This document shows positions 1-5,407 of a DNA stretch of 6,992 nt, one piece after another. Location: contig JAIRNM010000159.1 in the NCBI GenBank assembly GCA_031258055.1, forward strand, positions 1 to 6,992. Reading direction: 5' to 3'. The notes under the pieces are model-generated. The model did not search any database. It was given only the letters and a program-made list of their open reading frames with translations, and was not told the DNA's origin. Source of the DNA: Bifidobacteriaceae bacterium (GTDB lineage Bacteria; Actinomycetota; Actinomycetes; Actinomycetales; WQXJ01). Numbering within the stretch: position 1 is the stretch's first letter; every line of letters begins with the position of its first letter. The position numbers and the translations under genes were made by a program.

Positions 1-2
1 CA

Positions 3-119
3 CCCCGCGATGGCGACCCGCCCTGGAAACTCACCCTCAACGACAACGGCCACTGGCAATTCACACCACCACCCTGGCTCGACCCAAACCAACAACCCAT
101 CACCAACCACCGACACTAA
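3..119 (+). CDS. HNH endonuclease / DUF222-type protein, C-terminal tail (partial)
   Basis: Only the last 38 codons are in the window, in frame 3, ending at TAA 117-119; the 5' part lies upstream. The peptide contains DPPWKLTLNDNGHWQF followed by TPPPWLDPNQ. Recalled from family knowledge, this resembles the end of actinobacterial DUF222/13E12-type proteins with a C-terminal HNH domain, where a Trp-rich stretch and a PPPWxDP motif follow the zinc/HNH core. The HNH catalytic core is not visible, so nuclease activity is inferred. The DNA is strikingly C- and A-rich on this strand (AAC, ACC, CAC, CCA codons), unlike the G/C-balanced genes downstream. Such genes are often multicopy in actinobacterial genomes and are not necessarily linked to their neighbours. 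The reading frame is clear; the family call is moderately sure. Confidence 0.65.
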   Translation, partial: PRDGDPPWKLTLNDNGHWQFTPPPWLDPNQQPITNHRH

Positions 120-227
120 CTCACTCAGGGCCCGCGCCGGGAGGCCCGCAGTCGCGGCCGAGGAGTGGTTCCATTTCCATCGGTTGCATGAATCGCTTGG
201 CGCCATCCGCTGCCCGAAGGTAGCGTA

Positions 228-1697
228 ATGATGTCAAGAAGAACGTCTGCAAACCGGGTGCGGGATAACTGCACGGACGGATTGAAAGGGGGACGGGGAA
301 ACGGGCCAACTTCGGCTCTGTACCCTTGGCTACCAATGGCGGCTTCGCCGTCATCAGCCGCTGGCGGGCCCAGCCTGGATGAGGCGCTGGCGATGCTGGA
401 CGCGACCGCTCGCCTGGCCGTAGACCCGGCGGACCCAGGGGTCATGCAGGTGATCCTAGAGCGGGCAATCGACATGTTCGACAAGGCCGACGCCGGGTTC
501 ATTGCCGTGCGCGAGGGGGCGGACGAGGTCTTGCGCACGGTGGCGTGTTCCGAGCAATACCTACCCCATGTAATGGATCTGCGCTGGCCTCCAGGCGAGG
601 GCGGACCAGGCCTGGTCTACCAGGCGCGGCGCCCGCTCTTGTGGTCCGCTCCAGAACAGGTGGAGGCTGCCATAGAGACGGTCAACCCCGGTGACCGGGC
701 CGCCATCAGGAGCGTTGCCTCCCTGTTGCCGCCCGCCCAATCGGTCATCTGTGCCCCACTGACGGCCCGGGGCGAGGTTATAGGTGCCATCCAGTTGGAC
801 CACCGCGGGCAAACTGCGCCCTTCACCGAGTGGGAACTTGGCGTTCTGGCTCAAATGGCGTCCAATGCGATGGCGATGGCCCTGGACAACTCCATTCTGT
901 TTACCGAGCTGCGTGCTCAACGGTCACAGACCCAGGAGCTCTTGCGTCGCATCATCGCGGCGCAGGAGGATGAGCGCGTCCGGGTCGCGCGGGAACTCCA
1001 CGACGTGATCGCCCAGACAATGACGGCGCTGCTCGGAGGACTCAGGGTGCTCAGGCGCGCGGCTGAAGGCGCCCCCGAGTTGGAACACCTTGATGAGTAC
1101 CTGTCCCAGGTCGACCGCGAGGTGCGGGCGGCGATGGAGGCGACCAGCGACCTGGCCAGCGCCTTGCGCCCGGCGATTCTCGACGATTTGGGCTTGGCCC
1201 GCGCCATCGAATGGCAGGCCCAGCGAGCCGTGCGGTCGACGGGCGTGGCCGTCGAACTCGACTTCTCATCCGATTGGCTGGACCGTCTGCCAGGGCAAGC
1301 CGCGATCATGGTATTCCGGATCGTGCAAGAGGCGTTGAGCAACGTGGTCCGCCACTCGGGCGCGCGGCAAGTCCGGGTCGAGGCGGGCGACGGCGACCGG
1401 GGCCGCTACCTTCGGATAACGGACGATGGCGTCGGCCTGCCTGCGGGTGGGTCGCTGGAGGCGCCTGATGCCGTGGGTTTGAGGGGTATGCGTGAGCGCG
1501 CCGAAGTGGCAGGAGGGGAGTTGGCTATCCGTGCTGGCGCCGACGGCGGCGCCGAGGTTCTCTTGACGATGGCGGGTCCTGGGCTGACCGGGAACGAAGG
1601 AACCGCCGCGCAGCGCGCTGGAGAGAAAAGGACTGGGCCTAGCCTCGTGATCGGCCGATCCGGCTTCTCAGGTGAGGTGGGGGTCAACCCGTGGTAA
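228..1697 (+). CDS. Cytosolic GAF-domain sensor histidine kinase (NarL/DegS type)
   Basis: Predicted to autophosphorylate on His and pass phosphate to the response regulator encoded just downstream. Residues are numbered from the 228 start. Residues 50-228 form a GAF-like sensory domain. A HisKA_3 dimerisation/phosphoacceptor segment spans about 237-325, with the H-box RELHDVIAQ (H258). A GHKL ATPase domain spans about 355-450, with N-box EALSNVVRHSG (N372), DDGVGL (399-404) and GLRGMRER (418-425 region). No membrane segment or signal peptide is visible, so it should sense a cytosolic or diffusible cue. About 37 residues after the ATPase domain look unstructured. The start is uncertain: ATG 228 has only a weak AGG-type ribosome site, and the first 36 codons have low third-position GC (about 20 of 36, with AGA AGA). 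ATG 336 begins normal coding composition but has no Shine-Dalgarno and would need leaderless or other initiation. Function is secure; the ligand is unknown. Confidence 0.9.
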   Translation: MMSRRTSANRVRDNCTDGLKGGRGNGPTSALYPWLPMAASPSSAAGGPSLDEALAMLDATARLAVDPADPGVMQVILERAIDMFDKADAGFIAVREGADEVLRTVACSEQYLPHVMDLRWPPGEGGPGLVYQARRPLLWSAPEQVEAAIETVNPGDRAAIRSVASLLPPAQSVICAPLTARGEVIGAIQLDHRGQTAPFTEWELGVLAQMASNAMAMALDNSILFTELRAQRSQTQELLRRIIAAQEDERVRVARELHDVIAQTMTALLGGLRVLRRAAEGAPELEHLDEYLSQVDREVRAAMEATSDLASALRPAILDDLGLARAIEWQAQRAVRSTGVAVELDFSSDWLDRLPGQAAIMVFRIVQEALSNVVRHSGARQVRVEAGDGDRGRYLRITDDGVGLPAGGSLEAPDAVGLRGMRERAEVAGGELAIRAGADGGAEVLLTMAGPGLTGNEGTAAQRAGEKRTGPSLVIGRSGFSGEVGVNPW

Positions 1698-2371
1698 CCA
1701 GGGTAGTAATTGCGGACGACCACCAGTTGGTGCGGCACGGACTCCGCTTGATGATCGACTTCGAGCCCGACCTTGAGGTGGTGGCGGAGGCGGCGGACGG
1801 CGCGCAAACCCTCGAGGCGGTTCGGGCTACTGTGCCCGACGTGGTCTTGTTGGACCTCTCGATGCCTGGGATGGACGGCTACGCCACAGCTAGAGAGCTG
1901 GCGCGGAGCCATCCGACCGTCCGAATCGTAGTGTTGACGATGCACAAAGAGCCTCAACAGGTGGCCGAGATGCTGGCTGCCGGAGCGGCAGCCTACCTTC
2001 TGAAAAACGCCGCGCCGGGCGAGTTAGCGGCCGCCATCAGAGCCGTGGCGGCGGGCCACAACTACCTCCAGGCAGAGGTCACCGCCCCCGCGGTCGAAGC
2101 CCTGGTGGGACGGCGCCGCCGCCCGGACGACAGCCTGACCGCGAGGGAGCGCGACGTGGTCAGAGCTATCGCTAGCGGGAAGCCGGTCGACCAGGTCGCC
2201 GCCGAATTGTTCATCAGCGTCCGGACGGTGCGCACACACCGCCAGAACGCCATGCGGAAGCTGGACGTGCACAACGTCCGCGAACTCATCATGTACGCCC
2301 TGAAAGAGGGCATTGTCGTCGTGCCCGGGCCACATGAGGAGTGCGACGGCGGACTACGCCAATCGACGTAG
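1691..2371 (+). CDS. NarL/FixJ-family response regulator with LuxR-type HTH
   Basis: DNA-binding response regulator of 226 residues, a normal length for the family and the expected partner of the preceding kinase. The receiver domain (about 1-120) shows the acidic pair D9/D10, phosphoacceptor D55 in VVLLDLSMPGMDG, T83 and the conserved K105. A LuxR/GerE helix-turn-helix occupies about 149-205, with LTARERDVVRAIASG, recognition helix SVRTVRTHRQNAMRKL, and the terminal helix RELIMYALKEGI. GTG 1691 is chosen because the frame overlaps the kinase stop by 7 bases (GTGGTAA) and follows a good Shine-Dalgarno, GGTGAGGTGGGGG at 1671-1683. This implies translational coupling with the kinase. Phosphorylation should promote dimerisation and promoter binding. 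Targets are unknown; the adjacent oxidoreductase is a candidate only by position. Confidence 0.93.
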   Translation: MVTRVVIADDHQLVRHGLRLMIDFEPDLEVVAEAADGAQTLEAVRATVPDVVLLDLSMPGMDGYATARELARSHPTVRIVVLTMHKEPQQVAEMLAAGAAAYLLKNAAPGELAAAIRAVAAGHNYLQAEVTAPAVEALVGRRRRPDDSLTARERDVVRAIASGKPVDQVAAELFISVRTVRTHRQNAMRKLDVHNVRELIMYALKEGIVVVPGPHEECDGGLRQST

Positions 2372-2507
2372 GGAGCATTGCCGTGACGCGACTTGGCGCG
2401 ACAACTTAGGCCGTGGCGGCCAAACTCATTGCTGCGATTGCCCGATTCCCCTGGACGTGGCTGTCTCATTAGCGTGTTTGCGACAGCGTCGACGGAAAGG
2501 AAGACAA

Positions 2508-4100
2508 ATGGCGCAAAACGAATACGACGTGATCGTTGTCGGTGCGGGGCACAACGGGCTGACAGCCGCCGCATATCTTGCCGCAGCGGGTTTGACGACA
2601 CTGGTGTTAGAGGACCAACCGACCATTGGGGGGAACTCCGTCACGAGGGAGTTGACCTTACCTGGGTTCAAGCACGACGTGGCGTCCACCGGTTTCAACT
2701 TCGCCCTCGCCAACCCGGCCATCACCGATGACGAGTTGGGATTGCTGAGCAAGTACGGCTTCCAGCCGATCATGGCTCCCGCTCCATCTCTGACGAACGT
2801 GTTCGAGGACGGCACCGCGCTGGGTGTCTACGACGACGTGGACCGCACTTGCGCGGACATCGCCAAGTTCTCGCCGCGCGACGCGAAGGCATACAAGGAG
2901 TTCCAGCAGTATCTGGCGCCCCTACTCTCCGTGATCCAAGCGGGCATGTTCAACGCGCCACCCAAGATGGGCCTGATGCTGAACCAACTTGACCAGTCGC
3001 CGCAGGGCCAAGAGCTGATGAAGCTGTTGTTCATGTCCGCCTGGGAGTTGGTGTCGCCTTGGTTTGAGGACCCGCACACCCTGATCTACCTATTGAACTA
3101 CCCGAGTGAGGCGATGGTGGACCCGGAGGCCGGCGGCTCGGCAGTCTACATCCTGAGTATGGTGGCCTCAATGCACACCCTCGGCGTAGCCTCCGCCTTC
3201 CCCCGCGGCGGTATCCAGTCGTTGCCCGACTCGCTCGCCAAGGCCATCGAGGGCTCGGGCGGGACCATCCTGACGGGTCGAGAGGTGGTGCGCCTCATCG
3301 CGCCTGACGGTCGCGTTACCGGAGTCGAGACGGCCGATGGCCAGGTGTTCACCGCCCGCAAGGCGGTCGTATCAAACGTCGACCCCAGGCTGACACTGAA
3401 CCAGTGGCTCGACGGCCCGCTCGACCCAGGCCTGCGCGCGCGGATCGATCGGATCGCGGACCCGTACTTCGTCGGCGAAATGGTTCACCTCGCCCTCGCC
3501 AAAGATCCCGAGTTCATCGGCGGCGATGAGTCCACGCGCCGCGCCACCTTGTTCGGGCTTCTTCCAGCCGACCTGGGGCGGTTACGGCAATACTTCTACG
3601 ACCTACGGCTTGGACATGTGCCGCGTCCCGAGCGGATGCTAACGATTCTTCAGCACCGGGCGGATCCCTCGCGCGCCCCGGCTGGGAAAGGCGTGGGTTA
3701 CCTCTGGCAATTCGTGCCTTACCGGGTCGACGGCTCCCCGCCCGAGAAGTGGGATGAGTTGCGTGAAACCGTGGCGGACGGCATCGTCCAGCGCTTCTTG
3801 GAGTTCACCACCAATCTGACGGAAGCTGACATCCTGGGGAGGGCCGTGATCTCGCCGCTGGACTACGAGCGGCGGAACAAGAACATGGTGCATGGGCAGG
3901 TGCTCGGGCCGCTAGCCGCCATGTTCCAGTACCTGTCGTACAGGCCAGTGCCGGAGTTGGGGCAATACCGCACGCCGATCGACGGTCTCTATCTGTCCGG
4001 CCAGGCACTGCACCCCGGCGGTGGATTGACGATGGGCGGCCGTGCCACCGCGCAGGCGGTGATGGCTGACCTGGGCATGGACTTCGACGAGCTGTTCTGA
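2508..4100 (+). CDS. PYROXD2/phytoene-desaturase-like FAD-dependent oxidoreductase
   Basis: A 530-residue flavoprotein of the phytoene dehydrogenase-related (CrtI-like, PYROXD2-like) amine-oxidase superfamily. The N-terminal Rossmann FAD-binding motif is DVIVVGAGHNGLTAAAYLA (GxGxxG at 12-17), with the ribose-binding acid at the end of VLVLE-type strand LVLE (E35). The IGGNSVTRE and LPGFKHDVAS segments that follow are typical of the PYROXD2-like branch. The C-terminal FAD motif, DGLYLSGQALHPGGGLTMGG, starts near residue 491. ATG 2508 is chosen for its clear ribosome site GGAAAGGAAG (2494-2503) and because conserved sequence starts 6 residues later; an upstream in-frame ATG at 2313 would overlap the regulator gene and add an unrelated Cys/Arg-rich extension. 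No crtB, crtE or other carotenoid gene is nearby, so the substrate is unknown and carotenoid desaturation should not be assumed. It lies 136 bases after the regulator gene. Confidence 0.88.
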   Translation: MAQNEYDVIVVGAGHNGLTAAAYLAAAGLTTLVLEDQPTIGGNSVTRELTLPGFKHDVASTGFNFALANPAITDDELGLLSKYGFQPIMAPAPSLTNVFEDGTALGVYDDVDRTCADIAKFSPRDAKAYKEFQQYLAPLLSVIQAGMFNAPPKMGLMLNQLDQSPQGQELMKLLFMSAWELVSPWFEDPHTLIYLLNYPSEAMVDPEAGGSAVYILSMVASMHTLGVASAFPRGGIQSLPDSLAKAIEGSGGTILTGREVVRLIAPDGRVTGVETADGQVFTARKAVVSNVDPRLTLNQWLDGPLDPGLRARIDRIADPYFVGEMVHLALAKDPEFIGGDESTRRATLFGLLPADLGRLRQYFYDLRLGHVPRPERMLTILQHRADPSRAPAGKGVGYLWQFVPYRVDGSPPEKWDELRETVADGIVQRFLEFTTNLTEADILGRAVISPLDYERRNKNMVHGQVLGPLAAMFQYLSYRPVPELGQYRTPIDGLYLSGQALHPGGGLTMGGRATAQAVMADLGMDFDELF

Positions 4101-4112
4101 GTGATGCGCTGT

Positions 4113-4163
4113 CCGCGCCGCCTCCCCCTGGGACCTTGTCGCCCTGGCCGGGGCGCGGCGCGG
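4113..4163 (+). terminator. GC-rich long hairpin between oxidoreductase and membrane protein genes
   Basis: CCGCGCCGC (4113-4121) and GCGGCGCGG (4155-4163) are perfect 9-bp inverted repeats separated by 33 bases. The structure sits 13 bases after the oxidoreductase stop and ends 8 bases before the ribosome site of the next gene. No U-tract follows. It could be a GC-rich actinobacterial terminator or attenuator, or a leader element of the membrane protein gene. GC-rich DNA yields such dyads by chance, so confidence is low. Confidence 0.35.
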
Positions 4164-4185
4164 CAGTACGGGGAAGGAATGAGAC

Positions 4186-4737
4186 ATGATCCTGTTGTTG
4201 GGCGCGGTATGCGCGCTGCTGGGAGCCTTGCTGGTGGCATCGGCCTGGCTGCCGGGTCTGCCGTTCGCTGCGGCCATCGTTGCCGGGGGCACTGGCGTAG
4301 TGGTGTTGGCAGTGGCAATCCTTAGCGTGCGGCGGCGCGACCGCCAGGCGCCGGCCATTGTCGGTCTGGCTGCCGGGCTGGCCACGATCGGAGCCGGGGT
4401 GGCCTCAGTTGTCGCTGGCGCGCTGGTCGGGTTGGTCCCGCTTCTAGCCGGGGCCGTCGCAGCTACCTTGTTCGCATTGATGCTGCCCTTCCTGGTCCAT
4501 GCCGAGCGGGCCGAGTTCTTCAACAAGAGCGGCAGCGAGCTCGCGGTCATCAGCGCCGTGCGTCCCAAGGGTGGCGACATCGTCGTCAAGACCATTCTGT
4601 TGGGCGCTATGCCGGAAGTCATACACATCAAGCCAGGCGAGCTTTGCAAGATGGTCGCCCTGGTGGATGACAAGGTGGTGCTTGGAATCCTCCGCACCCT
4701 CTGGCGCGGCTGGCGCGCCAACCGTAGGCGCCGTTAG
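4186..4737 (+). CDS. Small multi-pass membrane protein of unknown function
   Basis: A 183-residue protein with four predicted hydrophobic segments at about 2-23, 26-48, 57-80 and 82-104, rich in Ala, Gly, Val and Leu. A short basic loop (RRRDRQ, about 49-54) lies between segments 2 and 3, suggesting a cytosolic loop by the positive-inside rule. Residues 105-183 form a hydrophilic domain of mixed strands ending in a strongly basic tail, RGWRANRRRR, likely cytosolic and perhaps contacting lipid head groups. ATG 4186 follows a good ribosome site, GGAAGGA, at about 4172-4178. I do not recognise a family. It is codirectional with the oxidoreductase 85 bases upstream, with a GC-rich hairpin in the gap, so cotranscription is possible but not shown. 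Coding composition matches the neighbours and the frame is open throughout. Confidence 0.8.
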   Translation: MILLLGAVCALLGALLVASAWLPGLPFAAAIVAGGTGVVVLAVAILSVRRRDRQAPAIVGLAAGLATIGAGVASVVAGALVGLVPLLAGAVAATLFALMLPFLVHAERAEFFNKSGSELAVISAVRPKGGDIVVKTILLGAMPEVIHIKPGELCKMVALVDDKVVLGILRTLWRGWRANRRRR

Positions 4738-4777
4738 AGCCGTTGCGCTTAAGTCGGCCCGGCGAGTGGGTGGCCGC

Positions 4778-4846
4778 GCCCAATTGGGCTGTCCGGAGTT
4801 GGCTTTCACGGGGGATTTGGGTTCAAAGCCAATTCCGGGAATTGGC
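4778..4846. repeat. Two AT-cored palindromes downstream of the membrane protein gene
   Basis: GCCCAATTGGGC at 4778-4789 is a perfect 12-bp palindrome. GCCAATTCC-G-GGAATTGGC at 4828-4846 is a perfect dyad with 9-bp arms and a 1-base centre. They share the CCAATT half-site. The second abuts the next hairpin at 4847 directly. They could be protein-binding dyads or part of a terminator complex; no T-run follows either one. Confidence 0.55.
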
Positions 4847-4881
4847 GGACGATGCCGTCACCTGGACCCACGGCATCGTCC
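4847..4881. repeat. 35-bp hairpin element, copy 1
   Basis: GGACGATGCCGT (4847-4858) and ACGGCATCGTCC (4870-4881) are perfectly complementary 12-bp arms around an 11-base spacer. A second copy lies at 4996-5030 with the same geometry. Between copies the left arms match at 11 of 12 positions, the right arms match nearly completely, and the 11-base spacers have diverged. Conserved arms with a fixed-length but diverged spacer suggest a dimeric protein-binding site or an RNA stem-loop rather than simple duplication. The role is unknown. Confidence 0.7.
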
Positions 4882-4897
4882 CGGGTCAATGCGATGA

Positions 4898-4953
4898 GGC
4901 CAAAACTGGCCGTGAGCGGACCGGTAGGAAACTGCCATCCCCGCGTTTGCAGT
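4898..4953. other. Two short stem-loops between hairpin copy 1 and the tRNA fragment
   Basis: GGCCA (4898-4902) pairs with TGGCC (4907-4911) around a 4-base loop, and ACTGC (4931-4935) pairs with GCAGT (4949-4953) around a 13-base loop. Neither makes a correct tRNA D-arm or anticodon arm; the second loop is far longer than the 7 bases of a real anticodon loop. They may be part of a larger structured RNA or recombination site, or chance. Confidence 0.3.
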
Positions 4954-4958
4954 CCCGG

Positions 4959-4990
4959 AGGTCGAGGGTTCGATTCCCGTCGCCCGCTCC
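4959..4990 (+). other. 3' end fragment of a glycine-type tRNA (possible attachment site)
   Basis: The segment reads like the 3' part of a tRNA: variable-loop-like AGGTC (4959-4963), a T-loop TTCGATT (4969-4975) between GAGGG and CCCGT, then acceptor 3' strand CGCCCGC (4981-4987), T and CC. From memory, GGTTCGATTCCCGTCGCCC plus GCTCC is the usual end of bacterial tRNA-Gly. The required 5' acceptor strand GCGGGCG is missing about 70-90 bases upstream, no anticodon arm can be built, and the T-stem carries an A-G mismatch (4965/4979). It is therefore not a working tRNA. Integrative elements entering at tRNA 3' ends leave such copies, so this is a candidate att site. With the tRNA on the plus strand, the fragment would mark the right end of an element lying to the left. 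No integrase gene is in the window. Confidence 0.65.
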
Positions 4991-4995
4991 CCCGA

Positions 4996-5030
4996 GGACG
5001 ATGCGGTGCGGCGGGGAGACGGCATCGTGC
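4996..5030. repeat. 35-bp hairpin element, copy 2
   Basis: GGACGATGCGGT (4996-5007) and ACGGCATCGTGC (5019-5030) repeat the arms of copy 1 with the same 11-base spacing. The two arms of this copy complement each other at 10 of 12 positions. Copies 1 and 2 begin 149 bp apart and bracket the tRNA fragment. Because each copy is itself a dyad, the pair can also be read as one large imperfect inverted repeat centred near 4938. A lone half-site GGACGATGC recurs at 5045-5053, inside the carbamate kinase remnant. Confidence 0.65.
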
Positions 5031-5039
5031 GCCTGGCGG

Positions 5040-5189
5040 TTATGGGACGATGCACAGGGCACCGGCGGCGCCGGACAGGGCTTCCGAGGCGCGTTCCAGC
5101 GCGGTGATGACCGCGGCGCGGGCCGTGGCACCCGCCACGAAGTCGCAGGCGGCCTCCACCTTGGGGGCCATGCTGCCCGCCGGAACTGG
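5040..5189 (-). pseudogene. Carbamate kinase C-terminal remnant (arcC-like)
   Basis: On the minus strand, 5189 down to the TAA at 5042-5040 encodes about 49 residues containing PAGSMAPKVEAACDFV, then RAAVITALERASEAL and SGAAGALCIVP. This matches the conserved C-terminal block of carbamate kinase (AGSM-PKVEAA..FV, RAxIxxLxxA, GxAGTxI). That enzyme makes ATP from carbamoyl phosphate and ADP in the last step of arginine deiminase catabolism. The full family length is about 310 residues. Upstream of the PVPAGSM block, none of the three frames continues recognisable carbamate kinase sequence, so over four-fifths of the gene is missing. The usual Gly in GSMGPK is Ala here. No start codon or ribosome site is suitable and no other arc gene is present. 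I read it as a decayed chromosomal remnant or breakpoint scar beside the tRNA fragment. Confidence 0.7.
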
Positions 5190-5287
5190 GCCGCCGCCAG
5201 CCCCTGCCGGAGTCCTCCTGGTGCACGTCGCCGGCCTCAGCTATCAAACGGTCGGCACTTCTGCATGGGCCCGCCAACCCGACCGAA
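5190..5287. other. Intergenic stretch without recognisable feature
   Basis: Between the carbamate kinase remnant and the ATPase promoter I see no convincing gene, RNA or repeat. Some could be decayed carbamate kinase sequence, but no frame shows family motifs. Confidence 0.5.
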
Positions 5288-5310
5288 CCGGATATCCGGC
5301 AAGATTGCCG
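5288..5310. promoter_or_regulatory. Overlapping palindromes upstream of the ATPase operon promoter
   Basis: CCGGATATCCGG (5288-5299) is a perfect 12-bp palindrome. It overlaps CGGCAA-GA-TTGCCG (5297-5310), a perfect dyad with 6-bp arms whose right arm is the first TTGCCGTA repeat. The pair lies just upstream of the putative -35 box, a usual position for activator or repressor sites. The bound protein is unknown. Confidence 0.45.
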
Positions 5311-5370
5311 TAGGCTTGGATTGTACGTCCGTCTTGCCGTATAGTTCTGGGGGGCGGCGCGTTTGCCGTA
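5305..5370 (+). repeat. Three TTGCCGTA direct repeats at 29-bp spacing (possible operator)
   Basis: TTGCCGTA occurs at 5305-5312, 5334-5341 and 5363-5370. Both start-to-start distances are exactly 29 bp, and the 21-base spacers are unrelated to each other. The three copies sit upstream of the putative -35 box, on the 5' edge of the putative -10 box, and downstream of the expected transcription start. That fits cooperative binding by a repressor or autoregulator of the downstream ATPase genes. It is not a CRISPR: the conserved part is only 8 bases. Confidence 0.6.
5316..5345 (+). promoter_or_regulatory. Putative sigma70-type promoter for the ATPase operon
   Basis: TTGGAT (5316-5321) is separated by 18 bases from TATAGT (5340-5345). 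The -10 box matches TATAAT at 5 of 6 positions; the -35 box is weak, with only TTG matching. Transcription would start near 5352, giving a leader of about 55 bases that contains the third TTGCCGTA repeat. The second repeat overlaps the first two bases of the -10 box, so a protein bound there would block the polymerase. Confidence 0.5.
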
Positions 5371-5407
5371 CATCTAGGCCGGCCGTAGCCGAGGGAAGAG
5401 CGCGAAC

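Noticed and set aside
1406..1957. Minus-strand open frame of 183 codons
   Set aside because: Antisense to the well-supported kinase and regulator genes; no ribosome site or domain.
2354..2371. Terminator CTACG-8-CGTAG at the end of the regulator gene
   Set aside because: Only a 5-bp stem, lies within the coding end and stop codon, and has no T-run.
2438..2472. Promoter in the 136-base gap before the oxidoreductase (TTGCCC with CATTAG)
   Set aside because: Spacing and hexamer matches are poor; no reliable promoter can be named here.
2313..2507. Upstream start (ATG 2313) for the oxidoreductase
   Set aside because: Would overlap the regulator gene and add a 65-residue Cys/Arg-rich extension absent from the family; ATG 2508 has a strong ribosome site right before the conserved FAD motif.
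3912..4721. Minus-strand open frame of 269 codons
   Set aside because: Lies antisense to the oxidoreductase end and the membrane protein gene; low-complexity Ala/Thr/Arg/Pro product with no motifs, typical of a shadow frame in GC-rich DNA.
4915..4990. Complete tRNA-Gly gene
   Set aside because: No GCGGGCG 5' acceptor strand at the right distance, no D-arm, and no 7-base anticodon loop; the T-stem also has a mismatch. Only the 3' part is tRNA-like.
5305..5391. CRISPR array from the 29-bp periodicity
   Set aside because: Only 8 bases repeat per 29-bp unit, far too short for a CRISPR repeat; no cas genes in view.
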